Shown here in pieces: positions 7,253-13,930 of a DNA stretch of 64,000 bases (position 1 is its first letter; every line of letters begins with the position of its first letter). Location of the stretch: NCBI RefSeq assembly GCF_041415945.1, contig NZ_JBGCUS010000001.1, positions 1,860,001 to 1,924,000 of the forward strand. Direction: 5' to 3'. This DNA is from Ancylobacter sp. IITR112 (GTDB lineage: Bacteria; Pseudomonadota; Alphaproteobacteria; Rhizobiales; Xanthobacteraceae). Position numbers and translations under genes: made by a program. The notes beneath the pieces were generated by a model. The model saw nothing but the letters and a program-made list of their open reading frames with translations. It was not told the DNA's origin and did no database searches.

Positions 7253-7587
7253 GAAACTCTCCTGGGCGGAATGGGTAGCCTGACGACGCCCGGCCTTGGC
7301 TTGGATGCGGGCAGCTCGCGCAGCGCATACTGCGCCATGGCAAAGTCAGCCGGCTGGCAAGCGATCTCCCGGCCGACCTCCTCCATCAGGCCGGGCGTAT
7401 CAGCGACGTAGTCGACCACGCCAGCGAGGAAGCGAGGATCTGACGCGCAGGCGCGGATTGAACCCGGCATCAGTCCGGTGATGGATAGGAACCGCTCTAG
7501 CCGAACACGATCCTCGGCGATGGCCCCTAGTGCACGGATGGCGATCCACTCGGCGCGGTCGCGATCCAAACGAGGAGGGCTAAGCAT
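7249..7587 (-). CDS. DUF3572-like protein
   Basis: From the ATG at 7587 the product is 112 residues. The helical region AEWIAIRALGAIAEDRVRL, FLSITGLMPGSI and FLAGVVDYVADTPGLM follows the DUF3572 pattern of alphaproteobacteria. A GTG at 7617 would add 10 residues. It overlaps the zinc-ribbon gene upstream. The role of the family is unknown. Confidence 0.65.
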   Translation of the reverse strand: MLSPPRLDRDRAEWIAIRALGAIAEDRVRLERFLSITGLMPGSIRACASDPRFLAGVVDYVADTPGLMEEVGREIACQPADFAMAQYALRELPASKPRPGVVRLPIPPRRVS

Positions 7588-7813
7588 AGATCCCCTCCCG
7601 GTCTTCGGTGACACCAACGATCACGCCGATCGCGGCGTCGCATGACCTGCAGGTGAACCTCTGGTTCCGCAGAAGCTGACTATCTAGCAGCTCGTCGATG
7701 CCGTCCGGGGCATCGTCTGCCACTGGAACGTCGACCGTGTGAATCGTGTCGACCTTGCAATTGAAGCACCGCACCTTGAGCCGGAAACGGGCGGCGATCG
7801 CTGTCTCATCCAT
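7580..7813 (-). CDS. Small zinc-ribbon protein
   Basis: From the ATG at 7813 the product is 77 residues with two CxxC knuckles (CFNC and CRSC) about 40 residues apart, the signature of a zinc ribbon. A longer start at 7900 is possible but reaches into a palindrome next to the operators. It is the first gene transcribed leftward from the second operator cluster and may be a nucleic-acid-binding regulator. Confidence 0.6.
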   Translation of the reverse strand: MDETAIAARFRLKVRCFNCKVDTIHTVDVPVADDAPDGIDELLDSQLLRNQRFTCRSCDAAIGVIVGVTEDREGIYA

Positions 7814-7909
7814 GGGATTGGGCCCCGTTCGTTCACTGTCTGTTCTCATTCTGTTAATGATCAAGCCGGGAGTCGAGTCGCCATCGATCTCATTCCGCAT
7901 GCGAAATGC

Positions 7910-7961
7910 TGTGCGATTATCTCACAACCCGCCTTGACGGCATCTATGAGATAATCTCATA
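7910..7961. promoter_or_regulatory. OL-like cluster of two operators
   Basis: The sites are 7910-7926 (TGTGAGATAATCGCACA on the minus strand) and 7945-7961 (TATGAGATAATCTCATA), with centres 35 bp apart. They match the three sites beside the repressor gene in sequence and spacing. They separate the leftward zinc-ribbon gene from the rightward operon, so the repressor should silence both directions. An adjacent near-perfect 18-bp palindrome (7891-7908) may be a further site. Confidence 0.8.
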
Positions 7962-7963
7962 CT
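7934..7963 (+). promoter_or_regulatory. PL-like promoter of the int-ward operon
   Basis: TTGACG at 7934-7939 and CATACT at 7958-7963 are separated by 18 bases, and an operator (7945-7961) lies between and over them. The -35 region and the bases after it match the cro promoter. The predicted transcript starts near 7970, giving about a 90-base leader before the gene at 8062. Confidence 0.6.
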
Positions 7964-8061
7964 GCCCTCATCAGCACACCGCTGATGCGTGCCCGGCGAC
8001 AGTCTCCCGCGCCCCTCGGCTGAGTGCCGGGCACGCTTCCCCTTCTGATGGAAGGTGCCCC

Positions 8062-8310
8062 ATGGCTCAGCATGATGATCAGTTCTGGATGGTCTACGGC
8101 CTTGGCCAGCGCCCGCCAGTGGTGCGCCACAAGACCTTGGCGTCTGCCTCAGACGAAGCCGTGCGTCTGGCGCGGCTGAATCCTGGAATGCGGTTCTACG
8201 TTCTCGAAGCGATCAGTGCCGCCGTGAAAATCGACGTCGAGACGATCGACCTGCGGAGCGCGAATAGCCGCTCCGGCGGCGCAGAAGACGATCCCGAAAT
8301 CCCTTTCTGA
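8062..8310 (+). CDS. First gene of rightward prophage operon, hypothetical
   Basis: The 82-residue product starts at an ATG with GAAGGTG upstream; the longer frame from 7906 would start in the operator region. The sequence QFWMVYGLGQRPPVVRH and EAVRLARLNPGMRFYVLEA resembles short phage proteins with a single alpha/beta domain. The tail is acidic. No function is known. Being the first gene behind an operator-controlled promoter, it should be expressed on induction. Confidence 0.65.
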   Translation: MAQHDDQFWMVYGLGQRPPVVRHKTLASASDEAVRLARLNPGMRFYVLEAISAAVKIDVETIDLRSANSRSGGAEDDPEIPF

Positions 8311-8336
8311 TCAACCGCTCACCCGGAGCCGCCGCC

Positions 8337-8591
8337 ATGTGCAGCTGCACTGCCGAGATCAACGCCCTGCTGGCGCGGCACAACACCGCCATCGTCGCCA
8401 ACCCCGTTGGCCCGGCGCGCGCCTGCGTCTCCACCCATCCGCTGAGGGTCGGCGAGCGCTTTGAGCCGCCGGCGCTGATGGCGACCTATTGCCCCTTTTG
8501 CGGTGAGAGCTACGACGCCGAGGCCCCCGCCGTTCCCTTCCATCGCGAAGGGAACCCGGCCGGCCTCGTCGACGAAGACATCACCTTCTGA
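8337..8591 (+). CDS. Small cysteine-rich protein, possible zinc finger
   Basis: The 84-residue product has CSC at residues 2-4, an internal Cys and CPFCG near residue 52, so a zinc ribbon is possible. The ATG is preceded by a GGAG-containing stretch. It lies 26 bases after the first gene and before a hairpin that may attenuate transcription. No family is recognised. Confidence 0.55.
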   Translation: MCSCTAEINALLARHNTAIVANPVGPARACVSTHPLRVGERFEPPALMATYCPFCGESYDAEAPAVPFHREGNPAGLVDEDITF

Positions 8592-8614
8592 ACTCTGGCG
8601 GGGACCGAACCGCC

Positions 8615-8668
8615 CGGCCGGGCCGCTCCTCCCCAATGACCCAAAGTCGGCCCGGCCGTCTTTCCTTT
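8615..8668 (+). terminator. Intra-operon hairpin, possible attenuator
   Basis: CGGCCGGGCCG at 8615-8625 pairs with CGGCCCGGCCG at 8648-8658, an 11-bp stem with a 22-base loop, followed by a pyrimidine tract (TCTTTCCTTTCT). It sits in the 100-base gap after the second gene of the operon, where a terminator subject to antitermination would be placed in a lambda-like phage. The T-run is interrupted, so strength is uncertain. Confidence 0.45.
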
Positions 8669-8690
8669 CTCCGCTCCCTTGGAGTGAGCC

Positions 8691-8999
8691 ATGAGCCAGA
8701 TCACCATCGGCCTGTTGACGTCTCCCCTTCCCTTCATCGCAATCGGCGCGCTCGGCGGCGCTCTTGCCGCCACCATTGCCGGGGCTTTCGCAGCCGAGAT
8801 CGTCGGCCGGCGCAGCGACCGGGCGGACAACATCACCAATGCCGCCGCTGCCCGTCTGGCCAACGGCTTGCGCCGGGTGATTCACGATATCGACCAGGGA
8901 AAAAGCCTGCAGGACGTGCGCGCCGTGGCCGCCGAGTATCTGGCCGAGCCGCGCGTGCTGAAGCTGCCGGTGAACCGCCGGCCGGCGGAGGTGGCGTGA
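8691..8999 (+). CDS. Small membrane-anchored protein
   Basis: The 102-residue product starts with a hydrophobic segment of about 30 residues (residues 5-36, containing FIAIGALGGALAATIAGAFA) followed by a basic turn (GRRSDR) and a helical soluble part. It is likely N-terminally anchored in the inner membrane with a cytoplasmic tail. The ribosome site GGAGTGAG precedes the ATG. The stop overlaps the next start (TGATG). Function unknown. Confidence 0.6.
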   Translation: MSQITIGLLTSPLPFIAIGALGGALAATIAGAFAAEIVGRRSDRADNITNAAAARLANGLRRVIHDIDQGKSLQDVRAVAAEYLAEPRVLKLPVNRRPAEVA

Positions 9000-9205
9000 T
9001 GTCCAAGCCTCGCCCCGCATCTTCCAAACAGGTCTTCCACGCCCTCGCCTGCGGCTTCCGGCTGCGCGCCGCGCTCGAGGATGCCGAGGCTGCCGACTGC
9101 CCCAAGCTCGCTCAGTCCATCCGCCGCACCCTGAAATCCTACGAGGGCGCCCGCCGGCACATGAAGCGCCGCAGCGCCGCAACCCCTGCCGAGGCCACGC
9201 CATGA
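8999..9205 (+). CDS. Small basic hypothetical protein
   Basis: The 68-residue product is helical and positively charged (FRLRAALEDAEAADCPKLAQ, RRHMKRR). Its ATG overlaps the preceding stop and its end overlaps the RHH gene by 4 bases, which supports reality and start choice. No family is recognised. Confidence 0.55.
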   Translation: MSKPRPASSKQVFHALACGFRLRAALEDAEAADCPKLAQSIRRTLKSYEGARRHMKRRSAATPAEATP

Positions 9206-9447
9206 TTTCCCCGTCGCCCGACCACGTCTCACCTGTCCGCAAGCGCTCCATCGTCATCGGCGGCCACAAGACCAGCGTCTCCATGGAGGATGCGTTCTGG
9301 AACGGCTTGCGCGAGATCGCCGCCGCGTCCAAGCGCACCCTTTCCGAGGTGGTCGGCGAGGTGGACAGCACCCGGGACCAGGGCAACCTCTCCTCGGCGC
9401 TGCGCCTGCGCGTGCTCAGCCACTATCAGGCGAGGGCGCAGCAATGA
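9202..9447 (+). CDS. Ribbon-helix-helix protein (RHH_4 type)
   Basis: The 81-residue protein matches the RHH_4 family: KRSIVIGGHKTSVSMEDAFW, LREIAAASKRTLSEVV and NLSSALRLRVL. These are small dimeric regulators whose beta strand reads the DNA major groove. It overlaps both neighbours by 4 bases. It probably regulates a promoter of the element or host; targets are unknown. Confidence 0.75.
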   Translation: MISPSPDHVSPVRKRSIVIGGHKTSVSMEDAFWNGLREIAAASKRTLSEVVGEVDSTRDQGNLSSALRLRVLSHYQARAQQ

Positions 9448-9656
9448 GCGGCCTTGCCGACCGAGAGAGCGCCCTGCAGCGCACGCCGGCCTATGTCGCC
9501 GCGCGTGAGCAGGAAGAGCACGCTCGCCTGGAGGCCGATGAAGGCCATCGGCTGATCCAGGAAGGCCGCGCCAAGCTGGAAAGCGCCCGGCGCCGCCGGC
9601 AGGCCGCCCGCAAGCTGCGCGACAGCGTGTTCGAGGTGGCCCATGTCGGCCGCTGA
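9444..9656 (+). CDS. Small coiled-coil protein
   Basis: The 70-residue product is almost entirely helical and charged (EQEEHARLEADEGHRLIQEG, ARRRRQAARKLRD), consistent with a coiled coil. It overlaps the RHH gene by 4 bases and the ProQ-like gene by 14. No family is recognised. Confidence 0.5.
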   Translation: MSGLADRESALQRTPAYVAAREQEEHARLEADEGHRLIQEGRAKLESARRRRQAARKLRDSVFEVAHVGR

Positions 9657-10026
9657 TGAACGCCGCGAAAAGCGCCGCAGATGGCGGCTGGAAGCGACGG
9701 CCACCCGTGCCCTGCTGGCAGAGCGCTTCCCGCGCTGCTTCGCCCCCAAGGGCGAGCCCAAGCGCCCGCTGAAGCTCGGCATCCACAACGACCTGCGCGC
9801 GGCCGTGCCGGACATCTCTCGCCGGCTCATCCGCATCGCGCTGGATGATTACACCACCGGCAACTCCTACCTGCGCGCCATGGCCGCCGGCGCCGCCCGG
9901 CTGGATCTCGATGGATGGCCGGCCGGCGAAGTGTCGATCACCCACGCCAAGCTGGCGCGCCAGCAGCTGGAACGCCGCGAAACCCCGAACAAGAGGGCAC
10001 CCGATGCTCAAGACCGTGCTGCATGA
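9643..10026 (+). CDS. ProQ/FinO-family RNA chaperone
   Basis: The 127-residue product fits the ProQ/FinO domain: LLAERFPRCFAPKG, RPLKLGIHNDL, IALDDYTTGNSYLRAM, GAARLDLDGWPAGEV and a final helix with HAKLARQQL. These proteins bind structured 3' ends of RNAs and promote sense-antisense pairing, as FinO does for plasmid transfer control. No partner antisense RNA is recognised here. It could protect or regulate phage transcripts. The ATG overlaps the preceding gene, so translation is coupled. Confidence 0.8.
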   Translation: MSAADERREKRRRWRLEATATRALLAERFPRCFAPKGEPKRPLKLGIHNDLRAAVPDISRRLIRIALDDYTTGNSYLRAMAAGAARLDLDGWPAGEVSITHAKLARQQLERRETPNKRAPDAQDRAA

Positions 10027-10105
10027 GGCCACGCGCCTTGCCGCCGTGGCGCTGTTCGTCGCCGCCGTGATCGGTTGGGCCGCCGTCAAGACGGGAAGGC
10101 TGTGA
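10004..10105 (+). CDS. 33-residue single-pass membrane peptide
   Basis: The frame begins at an ATG inside the end of the ProQ-like gene, with AAGAGGG just upstream, and ends overlapping the next ATG (TGATG). It encodes MLKTVLHEATRL followed by a hydrophobic helix (AAVALFVAAVIGWAAV) and KTGRL. Such small hydrophobic proteins are common in prophages. The coupling at both ends is the main support. Confidence 0.5.
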   Translation: MLKTVLHEATRLAAVALFVAAVIGWAAVKTGRL

Positions 10106-10284
10106 TGCCACCGGTTTGCGATCTCGCTGGATTTGACTGGTCCACCATGCTGATCGGCGTCGCCGTCGGCCTGGCGCTCGGCTTTGCCGCCGCCGTCATC
10201 CGCCACCGTGCGCTTGACCAGGACGACTTTCCCGACCCGTTCGCCCAGCCTTATGGCGATGATCCGGGGGTGCGCCGTGGTTGA
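10105..10284 (+). CDS. Small membrane protein
   Basis: The 59-residue product has one hydrophobic helix (MLIGVAVGLALGFAAAVI) followed by a polar acidic tail. Its ATG overlaps the previous stop, and its stop overlaps the start of the next gene. With the 33-residue peptide upstream it forms a pair of tiny membrane proteins; function unknown. Confidence 0.5.
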   Translation: MPPVCDLAGFDWSTMLIGVAVGLALGFAAAVIRHRALDQDDFPDPFAQPYGDDPGVRRG

Positions 10285-10483
10285 TGTCACGCACGCCATG
10301 TCGATCACGCTCGCGCAGTCCTCCGTCGACCTTTCCGACGAGTGCGAGACGGCCCTGCTGCTTCTCGAAGCCGGCTATGACGAGCGAGAGATCGCCCAGC
10401 ATCGGCACGAGGCCGCGCGCCTCGCCCGCAACAGCCGGCGCGTCCAGGCGGTGTGCGAGGGGCGGGAGGCGGCCCATGGGTGA
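10277..10483 (+). CDS. Small hypothetical protein
   Basis: From the GTG at 10277 the product is 68 residues; an ATG at 10298 would give 61. It contains a helical segment LLLLEAGYDEREIAQHRHEA resembling the start of an HTH, and a basic C-terminus. It overlaps the genes on both sides. Family unknown. Confidence 0.5.
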   Translation: MVDVTHAMSITLAQSSVDLSDECETALLLLEAGYDEREIAQHRHEAARLARNSRRVQAVCEGREAAHG

Positions 10484-11513
10484 GCGCAAGCTCGACGTGC
10501 GCATGCACGACACCACAGTCGGCATCTGGCAGGACAATCCCAACGACCCGACGTTCAAGACCGAAATATTCGACGGCCTGATCCGTCTGCTGCGCTCGCG
10601 CGGGTGGAAGGTCACGCGCGACGCTCACACGCACCGGCATTATCGGTGCCTGTCGAAGCACCACCGCATGGCACGCAAGGGGAACCTTCGGGCATCCCTT
10701 CGGCTCAGCGGTCGGGCGATCGAATTCGAGTGCTGGACCGAGACGTGGCAGAAGGTCAACCAGAACGGCCACCGCTACGACTTCGATAAGCGTGGCCGCT
10801 TCGATTACATCGACCGTCTGCGGCTTGATCTCGAAGAGCGCGCCATCATTGCGACGCTGAGGGCGGGCGCCGATGTCACCGTCTCGCGCTCCCGACCCTC
10901 GCCGAGCACGGGCGCCATCACCGCAATGTCCTACATTGAGGCGGGCTACGCCGAGAGCTGGCACAGCTACAAGGAGCTTGGCCGTCCGAAATGCGACCAA
11001 GCCTACAACGGCAAGAGCCGAGATGGCTTTCAGATCGAGCACGGCGCCACTGTTTGGACGACGGATTTCAAGGGCCGCATCGTCCGAGGCACGGCGCTCT
11101 ACAACATCAACAACATGTGGTGGGTGGTCACTGGCCCGCATGGCCTGCTCAACCAGGCCTGCCACGAGATCTATGTCGAGCAACCTGAAGACCTCCGCCG
11201 CAAGCGCAATGGTCGCGCTCGCCGCAACCGGCTTGAGCGGGAGCTCGCCCAAGCCGTCTCATCTCATCACTACAGTCGCGCCGAGACGCTGAAGCGCATC
11301 ATCTTCGGTGATGAGCCGATCTATCGCATCTGGTCGCGCAAAAACGATTGTTTCTATGCGCCCCAATATTGCGGCTACACGGCCGATGAAAACCGCGCCG
11401 GCCGGTACACCCGCGCCGAGGCCGAACGCGAAGTCCGCCGCGTTCCTCATCACCTCCATGCCATAGGCCCCGACGGGCGGCGTGAGGACTTCGACATGGC
11501 GGAGGCGATCTAA
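10476..11513 (+). CDS. Hypothetical phage protein, 345 residues
   Basis: The ATG at 10476 overlaps the previous gene; the longer frame upstream is not needed. The protein has an N-terminal alpha/beta segment (KTEIFDGLIRLLRSRGWKVT), many aromatic residues in the middle (NINNMWWVVTGPHG), a basic region (RRKRNGRARRNRLERELAQA) and an acidic end. It resembles no family I recognise with certainty. It lies just before a LexA-like HTH gene and a DUF5131 gene. Confidence 0.65.
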   Translation: MGERKLDVRMHDTTVGIWQDNPNDPTFKTEIFDGLIRLLRSRGWKVTRDAHTHRHYRCLSKHHRMARKGNLRASLRLSGRAIEFECWTETWQKVNQNGHRYDFDKRGRFDYIDRLRLDLEERAIIATLRAGADVTVSRSRPSPSTGAITAMSYIEAGYAESWHSYKELGRPKCDQAYNGKSRDGFQIEHGATVWTTDFKGRIVRGTALYNINNMWWVVTGPHGLLNQACHEIYVEQPEDLRRKRNGRARRNRLERELAQAVSSHHYSRAETLKRIIFGDEPIYRIWSRKNDCFYAPQYCGYTADENRAGRYTRAEAEREVRRVPHHLHAIGPDGRREDFDMAEAI

Positions 11514-11516
11514 GCC

Positions 11517-11882
11517 ATGCTCACCCCTCGCCAGCATGATTTGCTCGTTTTCATCGACACCCACATCCGCGACCGCGGATGCGCGCCGGCCGTCCGCGAG
11601 ATGGGCGAGGCGTTAGGCCTGAAATCCCTCAACAGCGTTCATCTGTTGCTCAGTTCGCTGGAAACACGAGGGTTCATCCGGCGCCTACGTCATCGCGCGA
11701 GGGCCATTGAGGTCGTTCGACTGCCGGACGGCAAGCTGAACATCGCCGCCGAAGCCGTCGCCGCGATCAAGCTCCGGAAGAAGGCCCGCGATGTCGGTCT
11801 CTTGGCTGGCGCTGAACTTTGGGCCGCAGCCGACCGGGCTGAGGACGCCGTCCTTGCGAAGCTGGAGGCGGACCATGGGTGA
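11517..11882 (+). CDS. LexA-type winged HTH protein without peptidase domain
   Basis: Residues 1-65 (LTPRQHDLLVFIDTHIRDRG, APAVREMGEALGLKS, LLLSSLETRGFIRR) match the LexA DNA-binding domain. The 121-residue protein has no S24 peptidase part; the C-terminal half is helical. It may bind LexA-like sites or regulate the element. It starts 3 bases after the preceding stop and overlaps the DUF5131 gene by 8 bases. Confidence 0.72.
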   Translation: MLTPRQHDLLVFIDTHIRDRGCAPAVREMGEALGLKSLNSVHLLLSSLETRGFIRRLRHRARAIEVVRLPDGKLNIAAEAVAAIKLRKKARDVGLLAGAELWAAADRAEDAVLAKLEADHG

Positions 11883-12960
11883 TCACACCGGCATCGAATG
11901 GGCCGACGCGACATGGAATCCCATCGTCGGGTGCTCCATTGTCTCCCCTGGCTGCACCAACTGTTACGCCATGGGGCAGGCCGCGCGCATCGAGCGCATG
12001 CAGCCCGCCTCGCACTATGCCGGCACGACGCAGTCCAGCAAGGCCGGCGCCATCTGGTCGGGCAAGCTGAAGGTGGCGCCGGATCACATCCTCACCCAGC
12101 CCCTGCACTGGCGCCGCCCACGCCGCATCTTCGTGAATTCCATGGGCGACCTGTTCCATGAGGACGCGCCCGACCACTGGATTGATCGCGTCTTTGCCAT
12201 CATGGCGCTCGCCCCGCAGCACACCTTCATGGTGCTGACCAAGCGCTCGGCGCGCATGCGCGACTATGTCGGCACCCGGGCGGGCGACTGGATGCTGCAT
12301 TGGCCGGACGCGGCACGCAAAGCCGGCGCGTTGCTCGGGGATGTCGCCGCCCTCGGCGCCGTGCCCTTTCCCATCCCGAACGTCTGGCTCGGCGTCTCAA
12401 CCGAGGATCAGCGCCGCGCCGATGAGCGCGTGCCGGATCTGCTGGCCGCCCCGGCCTCCATCCGCTTCGTCAGCGCCGAGCCGCTGCTCGGGCCGCTCAA
12501 CCTCCGCCGCATCCGCATCGCTCCCAATCATCACACGATGCTCGACGCGCTGGACGGCTACGCCATCACGGAAAACATTTCCGGCAGCGGCCAAGAACGG
12601 GCGAAGCTCGACCTTGTGATCGTTGGCGGCGAGAGCGGCCCCAAGGCCCGGCCCATGCACCCGGACTGGGCACGCTCCCTGCGCGACCAGTGCGCCGCCG
12701 CCGGCACGGCGTTTTTCTTCAAGCAGTGGGGCGAGTGGTTGCACGAAGATCTGGTCAGAGATGGCCAACATCCCGGCGCGCGCTTCTTCTCTGCGGACGA
12801 CGGGCCGATGGACGAGGCGCCGCCCTTTGGGCCCACTACCGGCCGTCTTTGGCATTGGTGGGAGCCCGACCACAAGGCGTCCATCCGCGTCGGCAAGCGC
12901 GCTGCCGGCCGGCTGCTAGACGGCGTCGAGCACAATGCCATGCCGGAGGTGCGGTCATGA
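11875..12960 (+). CDS. DUF5131 (phage Gp37/Gp68) three-cysteine-motif protein
   Basis: The 361-residue protein opens with GIEWADATWNPIVGC, followed by SPGCTNCYAM, the three-Cys motif of the Gp37/Gp68 (DUF5131) family. Later family words include FVNSMGDLFHED, NVWLGVSTEDQ, RFVSAEPLLGP and VIVGGESG. The family is common in phages and may bind an iron-sulfur cluster through the CxxC-type motif, but the reaction is unknown to me. The partner gene often seen beside it (tcmP type) is not visible here. Length is normal. The start overlaps the LexA-like gene. Confidence 0.82.
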   Translation: MGDHTGIEWADATWNPIVGCSIVSPGCTNCYAMGQAARIERMQPASHYAGTTQSSKAGAIWSGKLKVAPDHILTQPLHWRRPRRIFVNSMGDLFHEDAPDHWIDRVFAIMALAPQHTFMVLTKRSARMRDYVGTRAGDWMLHWPDAARKAGALLGDVAALGAVPFPIPNVWLGVSTEDQRRADERVPDLLAAPASIRFVSAEPLLGPLNLRRIRIAPNHHTMLDALDGYAITENISGSGQERAKLDLVIVGGESGPKARPMHPDWARSLRDQCAAAGTAFFFKQWGEWLHEDLVRDGQHPGARFFSADDGPMDEAPPFGPTTGRLWHWWEPDHKASIRVGKRAAGRLLDGVEHNAMPEVRS

Positions 12961-13472
12961 CCACACCCCATCGCGTCCAGATCACCCGCAACGCCTATGG
13001 CCGCGCCACCTTCCCGCGCGGCGCTGTCCGCGTTGATCGCGGCAGCCGTTGGGTATCGCCCTTCTGGTTCGACCAGGAGCCAATCGCGCGAGCCATGACG
13101 AAACGGCTTGTTTCCGACACGAGAGCCAACCGAATGCAGTTGGTGACGCAGCTGCATTTCGCCTGGCTGATGGGCCTCACGCAGACGCACCCGGCCTTCT
13201 GGTGCCTGTCGGAAGCTGCGGTCGCCGAATTGCCCACCCCGCCCAGCTTGCTGGAGGTGGAAAGGGAACTGCGCGGCAAGGTGCTGGCGGACTGGGCTGA
13301 GATCGGCCTGCCGTGCATTGGCGACGTGCTGCTCGCCATCGCCAACCGGACGGCCGACGGCAAGCTCTTCCCGACGGCATCGGACAACTTCAAGCCCGAA
13401 GTGGTCATTAGAGATCCTCGCAAGCCTTACCGGGGCGGCGTTGATCTCGGCTATGCGGCATGGGGGCGCTGA
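12957..13472 (+). CDS. DUF4326-like protein
   Basis: The 171-residue product begins with HRVQITRNAYGRATFPRGAV followed by RVDRGSRWVSPFWF. This resembles the DUF4326 motif, in which a conserved Gly-Arg and Asn-Pro-Phe segment follows a similar beginning; here Asn is replaced by Ser. A helical middle (LVTQLHFAWLM) follows. The ATG overlaps the preceding stop (ATGA). Function of the family is unknown. Confidence 0.55.
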   Translation: MTTPHRVQITRNAYGRATFPRGAVRVDRGSRWVSPFWFDQEPIARAMTKRLVSDTRANRMQLVTQLHFAWLMGLTQTHPAFWCLSEAAVAELPTPPSLLEVERELRGKVLADWAEIGLPCIGDVLLAIANRTADGKLFPTASDNFKPEVVIRDPRKPYRGGVDLGYAAWGR

Positions 13473-13930
13473 TGAACTTCCGTGTCGCAACCGAGATCAA
13501 GCCCCGGCTCAAGTCCGATCGTCCGCGTCGGCAGCGTCGCCCGCGCGATCTGCGCGCCCGGCTTGAAGACGCCGATCACTTGCGGTTCATCCGCGCGCTT
13601 CCCTGCCTCATCAGCGGCTACACGCCAGCCGGCCAAGCGGCACACATCCGCTACGCCAATGCGCAGTTCGGCAAGGAGATCACCGGAATCGGCGTGAAGC
13701 CGGACGACAAATGGACCGTGCCGCTCTGCGCCTGGGAGCACACCGAGAGCTCCGGCGCGCAGCACCGCTTCGGCGAGGAGGCTTGGTGGATCGACCGCGG
13801 CATCGACCCGCTGCAGGTCGCCTCCAACCTCTATGCCTGCTCCGTCGCGCTGCGCGCGATGCGGATGGATGAAGGCTCCATCATCCAGGCGCTGACGCTG
13901 ATTATTCGGAACGCGCGGGGGGACCAGTGA
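13472..13930 (+). CDS. HNH-like nuclease family protein (Ref/DUF968-like)
   Basis: The 152-residue product has LPCLISG (an incomplete knuckle with one Cys), then AAHIRYANAQFG, KPDDKWTVPLC, WEHTESSGAQHRFGEE and WWIDRGIDPL. The order resembles DUF968/Ref-type HNH proteins used in phage recombination modules. The expected second Cys and the usual His-His pair are altered (WEH instead of HHH), so activity is doubtful. The ATG overlaps the previous stop (TGATG). Confidence 0.5.
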   Translation: MNFRVATEIKPRLKSDRPRRQRRPRDLRARLEDADHLRFIRALPCLISGYTPAGQAAHIRYANAQFGKEITGIGVKPDDKWTVPLCAWEHTESSGAQHRFGEEAWWIDRGIDPLQVASNLYACSVALRAMRMDEGSIIQALTLIIRNARGDQ

